The position numbers were made by a program, and so were the translations under genes. Below are positions 17,366 to 24,694 of a DNA stretch of 64,000 nucleotides, piece by piece. Under the pieces are notes generated by a model, which did no database searches, was not told the origin of the DNA, and worked only from the letters and a program-made list of their open reading frames with translations. The stretch is from JBCBSZ01 sp039185015 (lineage in GTDB: Bacteria > Actinomycetota > Acidimicrobiia > Acidimicrobiales > Poriferisodalaceae). Where the stretch lies: positions 87,806-151,805 of the forward strand of contig JBCDAU010000009.1 in assembly GCA_039185015.1 (NCBI GenBank). The letters are read 5' to 3'. Position 1 is the stretch's first letter, and the number at the start of each line of letters is the position of its first letter.

Positions 17366-18004
17366 GTGCCTGGGACCGAGCGATCCGCCGTCACCGCCGC
17401 CGCGCTGGTCGATGCGGCCGAGGCCGAGTTCGCTGCGACCGGCTTCGAGCGGGCGTCGCTTCGGGCGGTGATGCGCAGCGCTGGCGCCGACCCGGGAGCC
17501 GTCCACTACCACTTCGGAGGTCGGCCGGCGCTGGCCGCAGCCGTGCTCGACCGGATCCTCCGACCACTGAACGAACGACGGGTGGAGCTCCTCGACGTCG
17601 CCCTCGTCGAGGCCACCGGCGCGAGCGGGCCGACGGTGCCGACGCTCGTCGACGCGTTGGTCCGACCCGACGTGGAAGCGGCCGTCGAGCTCCGAGTGCG
17701 CAGCGACGCAGCGGTCGACCGGTCCCGGCTCCTGGGCGCGATCTACCTCGATCCCGCGGCGTTCGTCATCGAGCAGGTCGAGGCGCACTTCCGACCGGTC
17801 GCCGGGCGGTTCCTGCCCCGTCTCGTCGCTGCGCTGCCGGACCACGACGTCGAGGTCCTCTCGTGGCGGATCCGCTGGGTCCTCTTCGGCACGCTCGGCG
17901 CGGTCCTGTCCGGACCTCCCGAGCCGGCGCCCCTGTCCCCCGACGTCCTGCTCGACCGCCTCGTGACGAGCCTCGCGGCAGCGATCGCCGCACCGACCGA
18001 GTGA
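17366..18004 (+). CDS. TetR-family transcriptional regulator
   Basis: 212 aa. The N-terminal HTH reads AAEAEFAATGFERASLRAV, then PGAVHYHFGGRPALAAAV, the canonical TetR recognition helix and HYHFG turn. The C-terminal ligand domain is unassigned. The SRPBCC gene starts ten bases after its stop, so it probably regulates that pair; a dyad lies just upstream of the GTG start. Confidence 0.88.
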   Translation: MPGTERSAVTAAALVDAAEAEFAATGFERASLRAVMRSAGADPGAVHYHFGGRPALAAAVLDRILRPLNERRVELLDVALVEATGASGPTVPTLVDALVRPDVEAAVELRVRSDAAVDRSRLLGAIYLDPAAFVIEQVEAHFRPVAGRFLPRLVAALPDHDVEVLSWRIRWVLFGTLGAVLSGPPEPAPLSPDVLLDRLVTSLAAAIAAPTE

Positions 18005-18014
18005 AGGAGCCCCG

Positions 18015-18461
18015 ATGACCGACGTCACCGTGAGCATCGAGATCGACCGCGACGCCGATGCTGTGTTCGCCTACCTCGCCGACATGGCGAACAACCCGCA
18101 CTGGCAGCGTGGCCAGGAGCGCTGTACCTGGACCAGCGAGCCACCGCTGCGGATCGGTTCGACCTACGACCAGGAGGCCCGCTTCCTCGGCCGGCGGATC
18201 GTCTCGTCGTTCGAGGTCCGCGAGCTGGAGCCCGGTCGCCGGATCAGGATCGTGAGCACCGCCGGCAACATGCCCATCGACGTGACTCGCACGGTCGAGC
18301 CGATCGACGACGATCGTTGCCAGGTGACCGCACGGGTGCAGGGCACCGCACCGGGTCCGATGCGCTTGCTCGGTCCGTTGCTCGAGCTGGTGGTGCGCCG
18401 CAGCGTCGAAGGTGACTACCGCCGGCTCAAGGAGCGGCTCGAAGCGGTCTCGGCCGGCTGA
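18015..18461 (+). CDS. SRPBCC family (polyketide cyclase-like) protein
   Basis: 148 aa START-fold protein (VTVSIEIDRDADAVFAYLAD; NNPHWQRGQERCTWTSEPP; DYRRLKERLEA). AAGGAG precedes the ATG. Probably cotranscribed with the TetR gene; the ligand is unknown. Confidence 0.75.
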   Translation: MTDVTVSIEIDRDADAVFAYLADMANNPHWQRGQERCTWTSEPPLRIGSTYDQEARFLGRRIVSSFEVRELEPGRRIRIVSTAGNMPIDVTRTVEPIDDDRCQVTARVQGTAPGPMRLLGPLLELVVRRSVEGDYRRLKERLEAVSAG

Positions 18462-18465
18462 CGGC

Positions 18466-19824
18466 TCAGTTGTCCGCGGCGTCCTCGGTCGTCGCGGCCG
18501 CGGCCTTCGAACGGCGCTCGCGGTAGTCCTTCGCGCCGCCCTCCTCGGGCTCGACCTCGAGGATGGGTCCATCGAGGTGCACGACCTTGATCCGATCACC
18601 GGCCGAGACCGGCGTGGCCCGATTGGTGCGGGCCCGCCACAGGGCATCTCGCACGCGGACGGTTCCCTCGGGGTCGATGTCGGTGACGGCATCGCCGACC
18701 TCGGCGAGCATCCACTCGCGACCGATGGTCGACGTCCCGAACCGGGTACGCACGAGGTTCGGCATCGCGGTGAACATCAGGAGCATGACGCCGATGATCC
18801 CGGCGCCGAGGGTGATCCACGACGGCGCGAACTCGTCGAACAGGAAGATCGAGCCGACGACCGTGAAGACGACGCCCACCCCGCTCCAGAAGCGCGGCAC
18901 TCCCGTCTGCACGTCGATCCCGAACGCGAAGAAGGCCAGCACGAGCAGGACGAGCGCCCAGGTCCGGAAGGGCAACACGCCCAGTCCGTAGCCCGCGCCG
19001 AGCAGGCACAGCGCCCCCGTGACGCCGGCGATGCCCACGCCGGCGGTGAAGAACTCCAGCAGCAGCAGGCCGAGGCCCGCCACGAGCAGCAGGTAGGCGA
19101 TCGCCGGGCTGGCCACGGTGTGGAAGGTCTGGTCGATGAGGGACAGCTTGTTGAACCGCACGGGGACGAGCAGCTCTCGTTGCACGAGGTCACCCTCGCC
19201 ATCGACCAGCTCGGTCCGGTCGGGGATGACGCCGGCGTCCATCATGCCCAGCACGAAATCGCCGAGGGTCGACTCGGACGAGTCGAGCAGCTCGATCGAG
19301 CGGGCATCGGCCCGGCCGAGGGCTCGGAACCGGACACGCTCGGTCTCGGCGCCGAGGAGCTCCTCGGGCTCGCCGTCGATCGGGTCGCCGAGGTTGCCGA
19401 TGCGGCTGCCCTCGGAGATGGCCGAGAAGTCGGCGGCGCCCACGAGGTACGCGGCCTTGCCGGTTGCCTGGGACCCGCTCGGTCCGATCCATGCTCCGAT
19501 CACGACGTCGGTCTCCTGGAGTCGCTCGACCAGCGCCAGCAGGTCGGCGTCGTCCAGGACGGATCCGTTCGAGTTGATCTGGAGGATGACCGCGAGCACC
19601 CGCTCGTCGTCACCGGCGTTGGTCTCCTCGGCCGACTCGAGTCGCCCGAGCAGGTCGTTCTCCACGATGGGGTCGATCAGCCCGGACACCTGGATGACGT
19701 CGATGACCTCGCGGGGGCCGTCGGCCGGAGCCTCGTCGTCCTGGGCGATGGCGGCGCCGGCGAACATCACCATCGAGGTGACGATGAGCAGGGCAGCCGT
19801 CACTACCCTGACGGTGTTCCTCAC
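18466..19824 (-). CDS. NfeD-family membrane protein with atypical ClpP-class domain
   Basis: About 452 aa. Signal peptide, then an extracytoplasmic ClpP/SppA-like domain (about 35-215), four to five membrane spans (225-355), and a C-terminal cytosolic NfeD β-barrel (GREWMLAEVGDAVTDIDPEGTVRV). In 1510-type NfeD proteases the nucleophile lies in an ARAASAG-like motif; here the same place reads PSGSQATGKAAYL, with Gly at the Ser position, so protease activity is doubtful. I chose the GTG at 19824 (GGAG upstream, better signal peptide); an ATG at 19851 would overlap the divergent ATPase start. Confidence 0.75.
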   Translation of the reverse strand: MRNTVRVVTAALLIVTSMVMFAGAAIAQDDEAPADGPREVIDVIQVSGLIDPIVENDLLGRLESAEETNAGDDERVLAVILQINSNGSVLDDADLLALVERLQETDVVIGAWIGPSGSQATGKAAYLVGAADFSAISEGSRIGNLGDPIDGEPEELLGAETERVRFRALGRADARSIELLDSSESTLGDFVLGMMDAGVIPDRTELVDGEGDLVQRELLVPVRFNKLSLIDQTFHTVASPAIAYLLLVAGLGLLLLEFFTAGVGIAGVTGALCLLGAGYGLGVLPFRTWALVLLVLAFFAFGIDVQTGVPRFWSGVGVVFTVVGSIFLFDEFAPSWITLGAGIIGVMLLMFTAMPNLVRTRFGTSTIGREWMLAEVGDAVTDIDPEGTVRVRDALWRARTNRATPVSAGDRIKVVHLDGPILEVEPEEGGAKDYRERRSKAAAATTEDAADN

Positions 19825-19844
19825 AGCACGCTCCGGGGGCTCGA

Positions 19845-20786
19845 TTGACATCGACGGGTTGGATCACCGCGGCCGAGGTCGCGGTGGTGGCCGGCAAGGG
19901 GGGCGTCGGCAAGACCACGGTAACCGCCGCCATCGCCCGAGCCGCAGCCGACGAGGGTCGCTCCGTGCTCGTGGTCTCGATCGACGGTCGACCCGGTCTG
20001 GGCGAGCTGCTGGGCGGCACGCCACTCGTCTACGAGCCGACCGTGCTCCGCCCCGGCGGGGGCGCCGTCGGCGAGATCAGTGGATGCGCGCTCCGGGCCG
20101 ACGCCGCGCTCATGGATTACCTCGACCTCCGCGGCATGGGCCGGGTGACGAAGAAGTTCGTCGCCGCCGGCGCGATCGACCTGCTGGCCACGACCACTCC
20201 GGGCATCAAGGACCTGCTCGTGCTGGGCAAGGTCAAGCAGCTCCAGATCGGGGATGCCGCGGATCTCATCGTCGTGGACGCCCCGGCGGCCGGGCACGCC
20301 ATCACCTTCCTCCGTACGGCCGCGTCCCTGCGGGAGATCGTGCCGACCGGACCGGTCCGACAGCAGTCCGACGAGGTGCTGGCGATGCTGTCCGATCCGA
20401 CCCGCTGCCAGGTCGTGCTGGTCACGCTTCCCGAGGAGACGCCCGTCAACGAGCTCGTCGAAGTCGCGTTCGACCTAGAGGACGAGGTCGGCGTCGCGCT
20501 GGCTCCGATCGTCGTGAACGGGTGCTGGGACTCCCTCGATCCGGAGCTGGACGTCGAGGCGATCGCCGGGCTCGACGGCCTCGCACCAGAGGATGCGGCG
20601 GCGCTGACCGCCACGGCTCGACGGATCGAGCGCACCGTCGCCGCCCAGCACCAGCAGATCGAACGACTCGCAGGCCAGCTCCCCCTCCCCCACGTGCACC
20701 TGCCTGCCCGCTTCTCGACCCGCCTCGACGACCGCGATCTCGCCGCGCTCGCCGCTGCGATCGCCACGGAGCCGGTGCCCGGATGA
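19845..20786 (+). CDS. ArsA/Get3-like ATPase, first of pair
   Basis: 313 aa P-loop ATPase with the deviant Walker A VVAGKGGVGKTT at about 14-25, SIDGRPGLGELLG, and DAPAAGHAITFLRT as the switch region. It corresponds in arrangement to the mycobacterial paired ArsA-like ATPases (Rv3679/Rv3680). No arsenic-binding cysteines, so anion efflux is not implied. TTG start at 19845; its stop overlaps the next ATG (ATGA). Confidence 0.82.
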   Translation: MTSTGWITAAEVAVVAGKGGVGKTTVTAAIARAAADEGRSVLVVSIDGRPGLGELLGGTPLVYEPTVLRPGGGAVGEISGCALRADAALMDYLDLRGMGRVTKKFVAAGAIDLLATTTPGIKDLLVLGKVKQLQIGDAADLIVVDAPAAGHAITFLRTAASLREIVPTGPVRQQSDEVLAMLSDPTRCQVVLVTLPEETPVNELVEVAFDLEDEVGVALAPIVVNGCWDSLDPELDVEAIAGLDGLAPEDAAALTATARRIERTVAAQHQQIERLAGQLPLPHVHLPARFSTRLDDRDLAALAAAIATEPVPG

Positions 20787-21862
20787 CCGCCTTCGACGAG
20801 GTCCTCGACTCCGCCTCGGTGATCGTGGCGTGCGGCCCGGGTGGGGTCGGCAAGACGACCACCTCAGCGGCACTCGGCCTGGCCGCCGCCCGCCGGGGGC
20901 GCCGCGTCGTTGTGGTGACCGTCGACCCCGCTCGGCGACTCGCCGACGCGTTGGGCGTCACCGACCTCGGCAACGAACCGACGCAGGTGCGAGCCGAGGG
21001 CACCGACGGGCTCCACGCCGTGATGCTCGATGCGCAGACGACCTTCGACCGGCTCGTCCGCCTCCAGGCGCCGACGGTCGCCCAGGCCGAGGCGATCCTC
21101 GCCAACCCGATGTACCGCAACATCGCCGGCTCGCTGTCGGGTACGCAGGAGTACATGGCGGTCGAGAAGCTCTACGAGCTCGACCAGAGCGAGGACTTCG
21201 ACCTGGTCATCGTCGACACCCCGCCGTCGCGCAACGCCATCGACCTGCTCGAGGCCCCCGGGCGGATGGTCCGCTTCCTGGAGCACCCGCTGTACCGGCT
21301 CCTGACGGCTCCGTCACGGGCGGGCATGAAGGTGCTCGCCGGCACGGCCCGGGTGTTCCTCCGCACGGTCCAGCGGGTCGCCGGTGGTGAGGTCGTCGAC
21401 GATGCGATCGCCTTCTTCCAGGCCTTCGCCGGCATGGAGGACGGCTTCCGCGACCGGGCGGCACAGGTCGACGAGCTGCTGCGAGCCGATGGCACGTCGT
21501 TCGTCGTGGTCTCCAGTCCGAGGGCGGAGGCGATCACGGAGTCGACCCACCTCGCCAAGGAGCTGCGCGCCCGAGACCTCCGGATCGAGACCGTCGTCGT
21601 GAACATGCTCCACGAGCAGCTCCCACCGGTCGCGGTCCCCGATGACGTCCCGGACGCCGTGACCGGGTTGGCGGCGCGACACCGCCAGCTCGCCCGACTC
21701 GCCGACCGGGAGCGCACCGAGGTCCGGCCGCTGCTCGCCGCCGCACCCGGCGCCGCGCTGGTCGAGGTCCCCCTCCTCGACGACGACGTCCACGACGTCG
21801 AGACCCTCGGCGCGGTCGCCGACGCCCTGCTCGCCGACCTCGGCTCCCTGGGTGGGCGGTAG
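20783..21862 (+). CDS. ArsA/Get3-like ATPase, second of pair
   Basis: 359 aa. Walker A ACGPGGVGKTTTSAALGL, TVDPARRLADALG, and DTPPSRNAIDLLEAPGRM as switch II; then hydrophobic helices that in Get3 bind tail anchors. Overlaps the first ATPase gene by four bases, so the two are made together and may form a heterodimer, as inferred for the mycobacterial pair. The substrate is unknown. Confidence 0.85.
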   Translation: MTAFDEVLDSASVIVACGPGGVGKTTTSAALGLAAARRGRRVVVVTVDPARRLADALGVTDLGNEPTQVRAEGTDGLHAVMLDAQTTFDRLVRLQAPTVAQAEAILANPMYRNIAGSLSGTQEYMAVEKLYELDQSEDFDLVIVDTPPSRNAIDLLEAPGRMVRFLEHPLYRLLTAPSRAGMKVLAGTARVFLRTVQRVAGGEVVDDAIAFFQAFAGMEDGFRDRAAQVDELLRADGTSFVVVSSPRAEAITESTHLAKELRARDLRIETVVVNMLHEQLPPVAVPDDVPDAVTGLAARHRQLARLADRERTEVRPLLAAAPGAALVEVPLLDDDVHDVETLGAVADALLADLGSLGGR

Positions 21863-21873
21863 CCTCGACGCTC

Positions 21874-22386
21874 GTGCCAGACATCCTCATCGCCGCCGAC
21901 GCCGACTTCGTGGTCGACGAGGTGGTCGCTGCCGTCTCCGGTCCCGACGCCGACGTCCGCGTGGTGCGGCGGGGCAGCGACGTGCGCGGCGCAGCCGAGG
22001 TCCAGATCCCCGATCTCGTCGTCTGCGATCTCCAGATCGGCACGATGGGTGGCATGGCCGTCACGATCGACCTGCGCCACGAGGCGGGCGCCGGTCGGCT
22101 CCCACACGTCCCGGTGCTGATGCTGCTCGATCGGCAGGCCGACGTGTACCTCGCTCGCCGCTCCGGCGCCGACGCGTGGATGGTCAAGCCCCTCGACGCC
22201 TTCCGTGTCCGGCGGGCCGTCGACGCCGCGCTGGCCGGTGCGGGCACCTTCGAGGGCGTCGACGAGGCCGAGTGGCCGGCGCTGCGGGCCGCTGCCCGCG
22301 GCGAGGAGCCACCGCCTCCGCCCGAGCCGGAGCCCGAGGTCGACGAGGCCGGCGCCGAGGAGGCGGAGGCGGTCGAGGCCGGCTGA
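21874..22386 (+). CDS. Stand-alone response-regulator receiver protein
   Basis: 170 aa. The receiver domain (1-120) has an acidic pocket and the likely phospho-Asp in LVVCDLQIGTMGG, plus VKPLDAFRVRRAV with the conserved Lys. No output domain follows, only a Glu/Pro-rich tail (PPPPPEPEPEVDEAGAEEAE). TAGCCT eight bases before the GTG overlaps the stop of the preceding ATPase gene, giving a possible own promoter. No kinase is adjacent. Confidence 0.75.
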   Translation: MPDILIAADADFVVDEVVAAVSGPDADVRVVRRGSDVRGAAEVQIPDLVVCDLQIGTMGGMAVTIDLRHEAGAGRLPHVPVLMLLDRQADVYLARRSGADAWMVKPLDAFRVRRAVDAALAGAGTFEGVDEAEWPALRAAARGEEPPPPPEPEPEVDEAGAEEAEAVEAG

Positions 22387-22416
22387 CCCGGGCCCGCCAC
22401 GAGAGTTGTTGATGCC

Positions 22417-22725
22417 TTGGCTCACGGGCGCCGGCGCGGTGCCAGGCTGTTCGCCGTGTTCGCGTTCCTCCTCACGTTGCTGGCGGTCGGTCTGCTGGCC
22501 TGGCCGCTCCTGCGGGGTCGCGCGCAGCGCCTCCGAAACGTGACCGGGTCGGACCGGGAGCGGTTCGCGACCGCGTACTGGTCCGCCCTCCGCGCCCACT
22601 CCGCCGGGCTCCGCGACAGCGATCTCCAGGATGCGATCTGCCGCGACGCCGGTTGCTCACCGGTCGAGGCGGATGCGGCCATCGCGCTGGTGGTGGGCGA
22701 GGAGGACCCGACCGGTCGAGTGTGA
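22417..22725 (+). CDS. Small single-span membrane protein
   Basis: Up to 102 aa from a TTG; a GTG at 22456 would give 89 aa. One membrane helix (FAVFAFLLTLLAVGLLAWPLL) is followed by a cytosolic Arg-rich and helical part with two cysteines (AICRDAGCSP). I recognise no family. It lies between the receiver gene and the Rieske gene on the same strand. Confidence 0.5.
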   Translation: MAHGRRRGARLFAVFAFLLTLLAVGLLAWPLLRGRAQRLRNVTGSDRERFATAYWSALRAHSAGLRDSDLQDAICRDAGCSPVEADAAIALVVGEEDPTGRV

Positions 22726-22778
22726 GCCGATCGGGCGCCGCCACTACCGTTGAGGAGGGGCACGGAAGGGGACGACCG

Positions 22779-24131
22779 ATGACGATGACCGAAGAGCCCG
22801 GCAAGGCGCGCTCACCTGGGATCAGCTACCAGGGCCTGCTCGACGCCGACACCAAGCCGGTTCCCGATGTCCTCCGCCTCGAGTCGCCACGCTTCCTCGG
22901 CACCGAGGACCTTCCGGTCTCCCGCTACATCTCCCGAACCTGGCACGAGCGCGAGAAGTCGCACCTGTGGGACCGGGTCTGGCAGTTCGCCTGCCGCGAG
23001 GACCACATCCCGGACCCGGGCAACTACGTCGTCTACGAGATCACCGACCGCTCGTACCTCGTGATGCGCACCGAGACCGGTGAGATCCGGGCGTACGTGA
23101 ACGCGTGCCTCCACCGGGGCCGGCGGCTCAAGCAGTACGACGGCCGGTGCTCGGAGCTGCGCTGCCCGTTCCACGGCTTTGCCTGGAAGATCAACGGCGA
23201 CCTCCAGGACATCCCGGCCGACTGGGACTTCCCCCAGGTCGAGCCCGACGACTGGCATCTCCCGGAGGCCAAGGTCGGCACGTGGGCCGGGTTCGTGTTC
23301 ATCAACCCCGATCCCGATGCCGAGCCGCTCGAGGACTTCCTGGGCGAGCTCCCTGAGCAGTTCGAACGATGGAACCTCGAAGACCGCTACGTCGAGGTCC
23401 ACGCCGCCAAGATCGTCAAGGCCAACTGGAAGATCGCCCAGGAAGCGTTCTGCGAGGCCTTCCACGTCAACGCCACCCACCCGCAGATCAGCGCCGGCCT
23501 GGGCGACACCAACAGCCAGGTCGACGTGTGGGACACCTTCGCCCGGGTGATCACGCCGGGCGGCACGGCGAGCCCGCTGCTCGAGTGGACGCCCACCGAG
23601 GAGGAGATCCTCCGCGCCGGGCTCGACATCCGGGCCGACGAGCCGCTGCCGATCCCGATCCCCGAGGGCAAGACCGCTCGCGAGACGATGGCGTCGGCAG
23701 CCCGCATGCGTTGGCGCCCCATCGTCGGCGATCTGGTCGACGAGTGGAGCGACGCCGAGTTCGTCGACTCGATCGACTACACGCTGTTCCCGAACTTCCA
23801 CCCGTGGGGCGCCTACAACCGGATCGTCTACCGCTTCCGGCCCAACGGGGACGACCATCGCACCTCGATCATGGAGGTGCTGTGGCTCACCCCGTACGCC
23901 GGTGAGCGCCCGCCGCCCGCCGAGATCCAGTGGCTCGACGCCGACCAGCCGTGGACCGACGTCGCCGAGTTCGGGATGCTGTCGAAGGTGTTCGACCAGG
24001 ACATGTTCAACATGGAGCAGATCCAGAAGGGACTCGAGGCGACCCGCAAGCCGGGCGTGACCCTGAGCGCCTACCAGGAGTCGAAGATCCGCTGGCTGCA
24101 CCAGATGCTCGGCGAGTGGATCGAGGGCTGA
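22779..24131 (+). CDS. Rieske-type aromatic-ring-hydroxylating oxygenase, large subunit
   Basis: 450 aa. The Rieske [2Fe-2S] site is NACLHRG plus LRCPFHG (CxH-x17-CxxH). The mononuclear iron site is in QEAFCEAFHVNATHPQ (two His of a His-x4-His). The enzyme hydroxylates aromatic or sterol-like substrates using electrons from a ferredoxin/reductase not encoded here. The start pairs two Met codons (MTMTEEPG); GGAAGGGG lies about seven bases before the first. Substrate unknown. Confidence 0.88.
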   Translation: MTMTEEPGKARSPGISYQGLLDADTKPVPDVLRLESPRFLGTEDLPVSRYISRTWHEREKSHLWDRVWQFACREDHIPDPGNYVVYEITDRSYLVMRTETGEIRAYVNACLHRGRRLKQYDGRCSELRCPFHGFAWKINGDLQDIPADWDFPQVEPDDWHLPEAKVGTWAGFVFINPDPDAEPLEDFLGELPEQFERWNLEDRYVEVHAAKIVKANWKIAQEAFCEAFHVNATHPQISAGLGDTNSQVDVWDTFARVITPGGTASPLLEWTPTEEEILRAGLDIRADEPLPIPIPEGKTARETMASAARMRWRPIVGDLVDEWSDAEFVDSIDYTLFPNFHPWGAYNRIVYRFRPNGDDHRTSIMEVLWLTPYAGERPPPAEIQWLDADQPWTDVAEFGMLSKVFDQDMFNMEQIQKGLEATRKPGVTLSAYQESKIRWLHQMLGEWIEG

Positions 24132-24136
24132 TCGCC

Positions 24137-24340
24137 GTGCCGCAGATCGTCCACCCCTTCACCCGGTACACGTACGACCTGGTCGACGACGCCATCGAGG
24201 TGACCGACGACGGCGGACGCACCGGCCGGTTCCGCTTCGACGGCAGCTGGATCTCGGGCGAGGTCTACGAGGCCGACCCGCAGCTGTGCAACTGGATCGG
24301 CGGCCGACGAGCGGTGAACCACCGCCTGAAGGACGACTGA
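24137..24340 (+). CDS. Small hypothetical protein following the Rieske gene
   Basis: 67 aa from a GTG five bases after the oxygenase stop. The sequence (IVHPFTRYTYDLVDDAIEV; WISGEVYEADPQLCNWIGG) looks like a compact soluble fold, with no match I recognise. Tight spacing suggests co-translation with the oxygenase; it could be an accessory factor. Confidence 0.6.
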   Translation: MPQIVHPFTRYTYDLVDDAIEVTDDGGRTGRFRFDGSWISGEVYEADPQLCNWIGGRRAVNHRLKDD

Positions 24341-24355
24341 GTCTCTCCCCGGGCG

Positions 24356-24462
24356 GGGACCCACGCCGGGTCAACAACCACGGCCACGCCGCAGCCGCTC
24401 CAGCGGCGAGGACCCGTGGAGGAGGCGTGGGCTCCGGGACCCACGCCGGGTCAACAACCGAG
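24356..24462. repeat. Dispersed intergenic repeat, copy B with internal direct repeat
   Basis: A perfect 24-base direct repeat lies at 24356-24379 and 24436-24459 (each begins GGGACCCACGCCGGG and ends TCAACAACC), 80 bases apart. The second copy is the 3' arm of a hairpin GGCGTGGG-N8-CCCACGCC (24424-24447). The 80-base unit 24380-24462 aligns with the element at 15262-15340. It may also end the Rieske transcript. Confidence 0.6.
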
Positions 24463-24503
24463 TTCCGATCCTGAGCGGTCGCCGCTACGATTGTCGAGCC
24501 TCA

Positions 24504-24580
24504 CGGGTTGTGGCGCAGCTTGGTAGCGCGCCTCGTTCGGGACGAGGAGGTCCCGGGTTCAAATCCCGGCAACCCGACCA
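24504..24580 (+). tRNA. tRNA-Pro (anticodon CGG)
   Basis: A full cloverleaf can be drawn: acceptor stem CGGGTTG/CAACCCG, D-arm GCGC-AGCTTGGTA-GCGC, anticodon stem CCTCG/CGAGG with loop TTCGGGA (anticodon CGG, decoding CCG), T-arm CCGGG-TTCAAAT-CCCGG, discriminator A and an encoded CCA. Confidence 0.97.
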
Positions 24581-24581
24581 C

Positions 24582-24607
24582 CGGCCGCCGGTCTCCACCG
24601 GCGGCCG
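24582..24607 (+). terminator. Terminator hairpin after tRNA-Pro
   Basis: CGGCCGCCGGT pairs perfectly with ACCGGCGGCCG around a CTCC loop (11-bp stem), two bases after the tRNA CCA. Only TT follows, so it is a GC-rich actinobacterial type. Confidence 0.7.
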
Positions 24608-24637
24608 TTGCGCGTTCGGGGAAGCGTCGGGCTCAAC

Positions 24638-24694
24638 CGTTAAGCACCACTAACGTCCGAGCTCCGTCGCCTGCGGCAGAAGGAGAAGCTCGGG
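24638..24694 (+). promoter_or_regulatory. Promoter and dyad of first AraC-SBP gene
   Basis: CGTTA-N8-TAACG (24638-24655) overlaps a TAACGT -10 box (24651-24656). Transcription would start near 24663, leaving a ~32-base leader with AAGGAG nine bases before the ATG at 24695. The dyad could be an operator. Confidence 0.5.

Noticed and set aside
19118..21862. 914-codon open frame on the + strand
   Set aside because: Its first two-thirds are antisense to nfeD and out of frame with the first ATPase; only the part from 20783 is the second ATPase.
19845..21862. Arsenite efflux function for the ArsA-like pair
   Set aside because: The metal-binding cysteines of ArsA are absent and there is no arsB or arsenic ArsR nearby.
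24504..24580. tRNA-Pro as attachment site of an island covering the AraC-SBP locus
   Set aside because: I found no second copy of the tRNA 3' end further right and no integrase gene.
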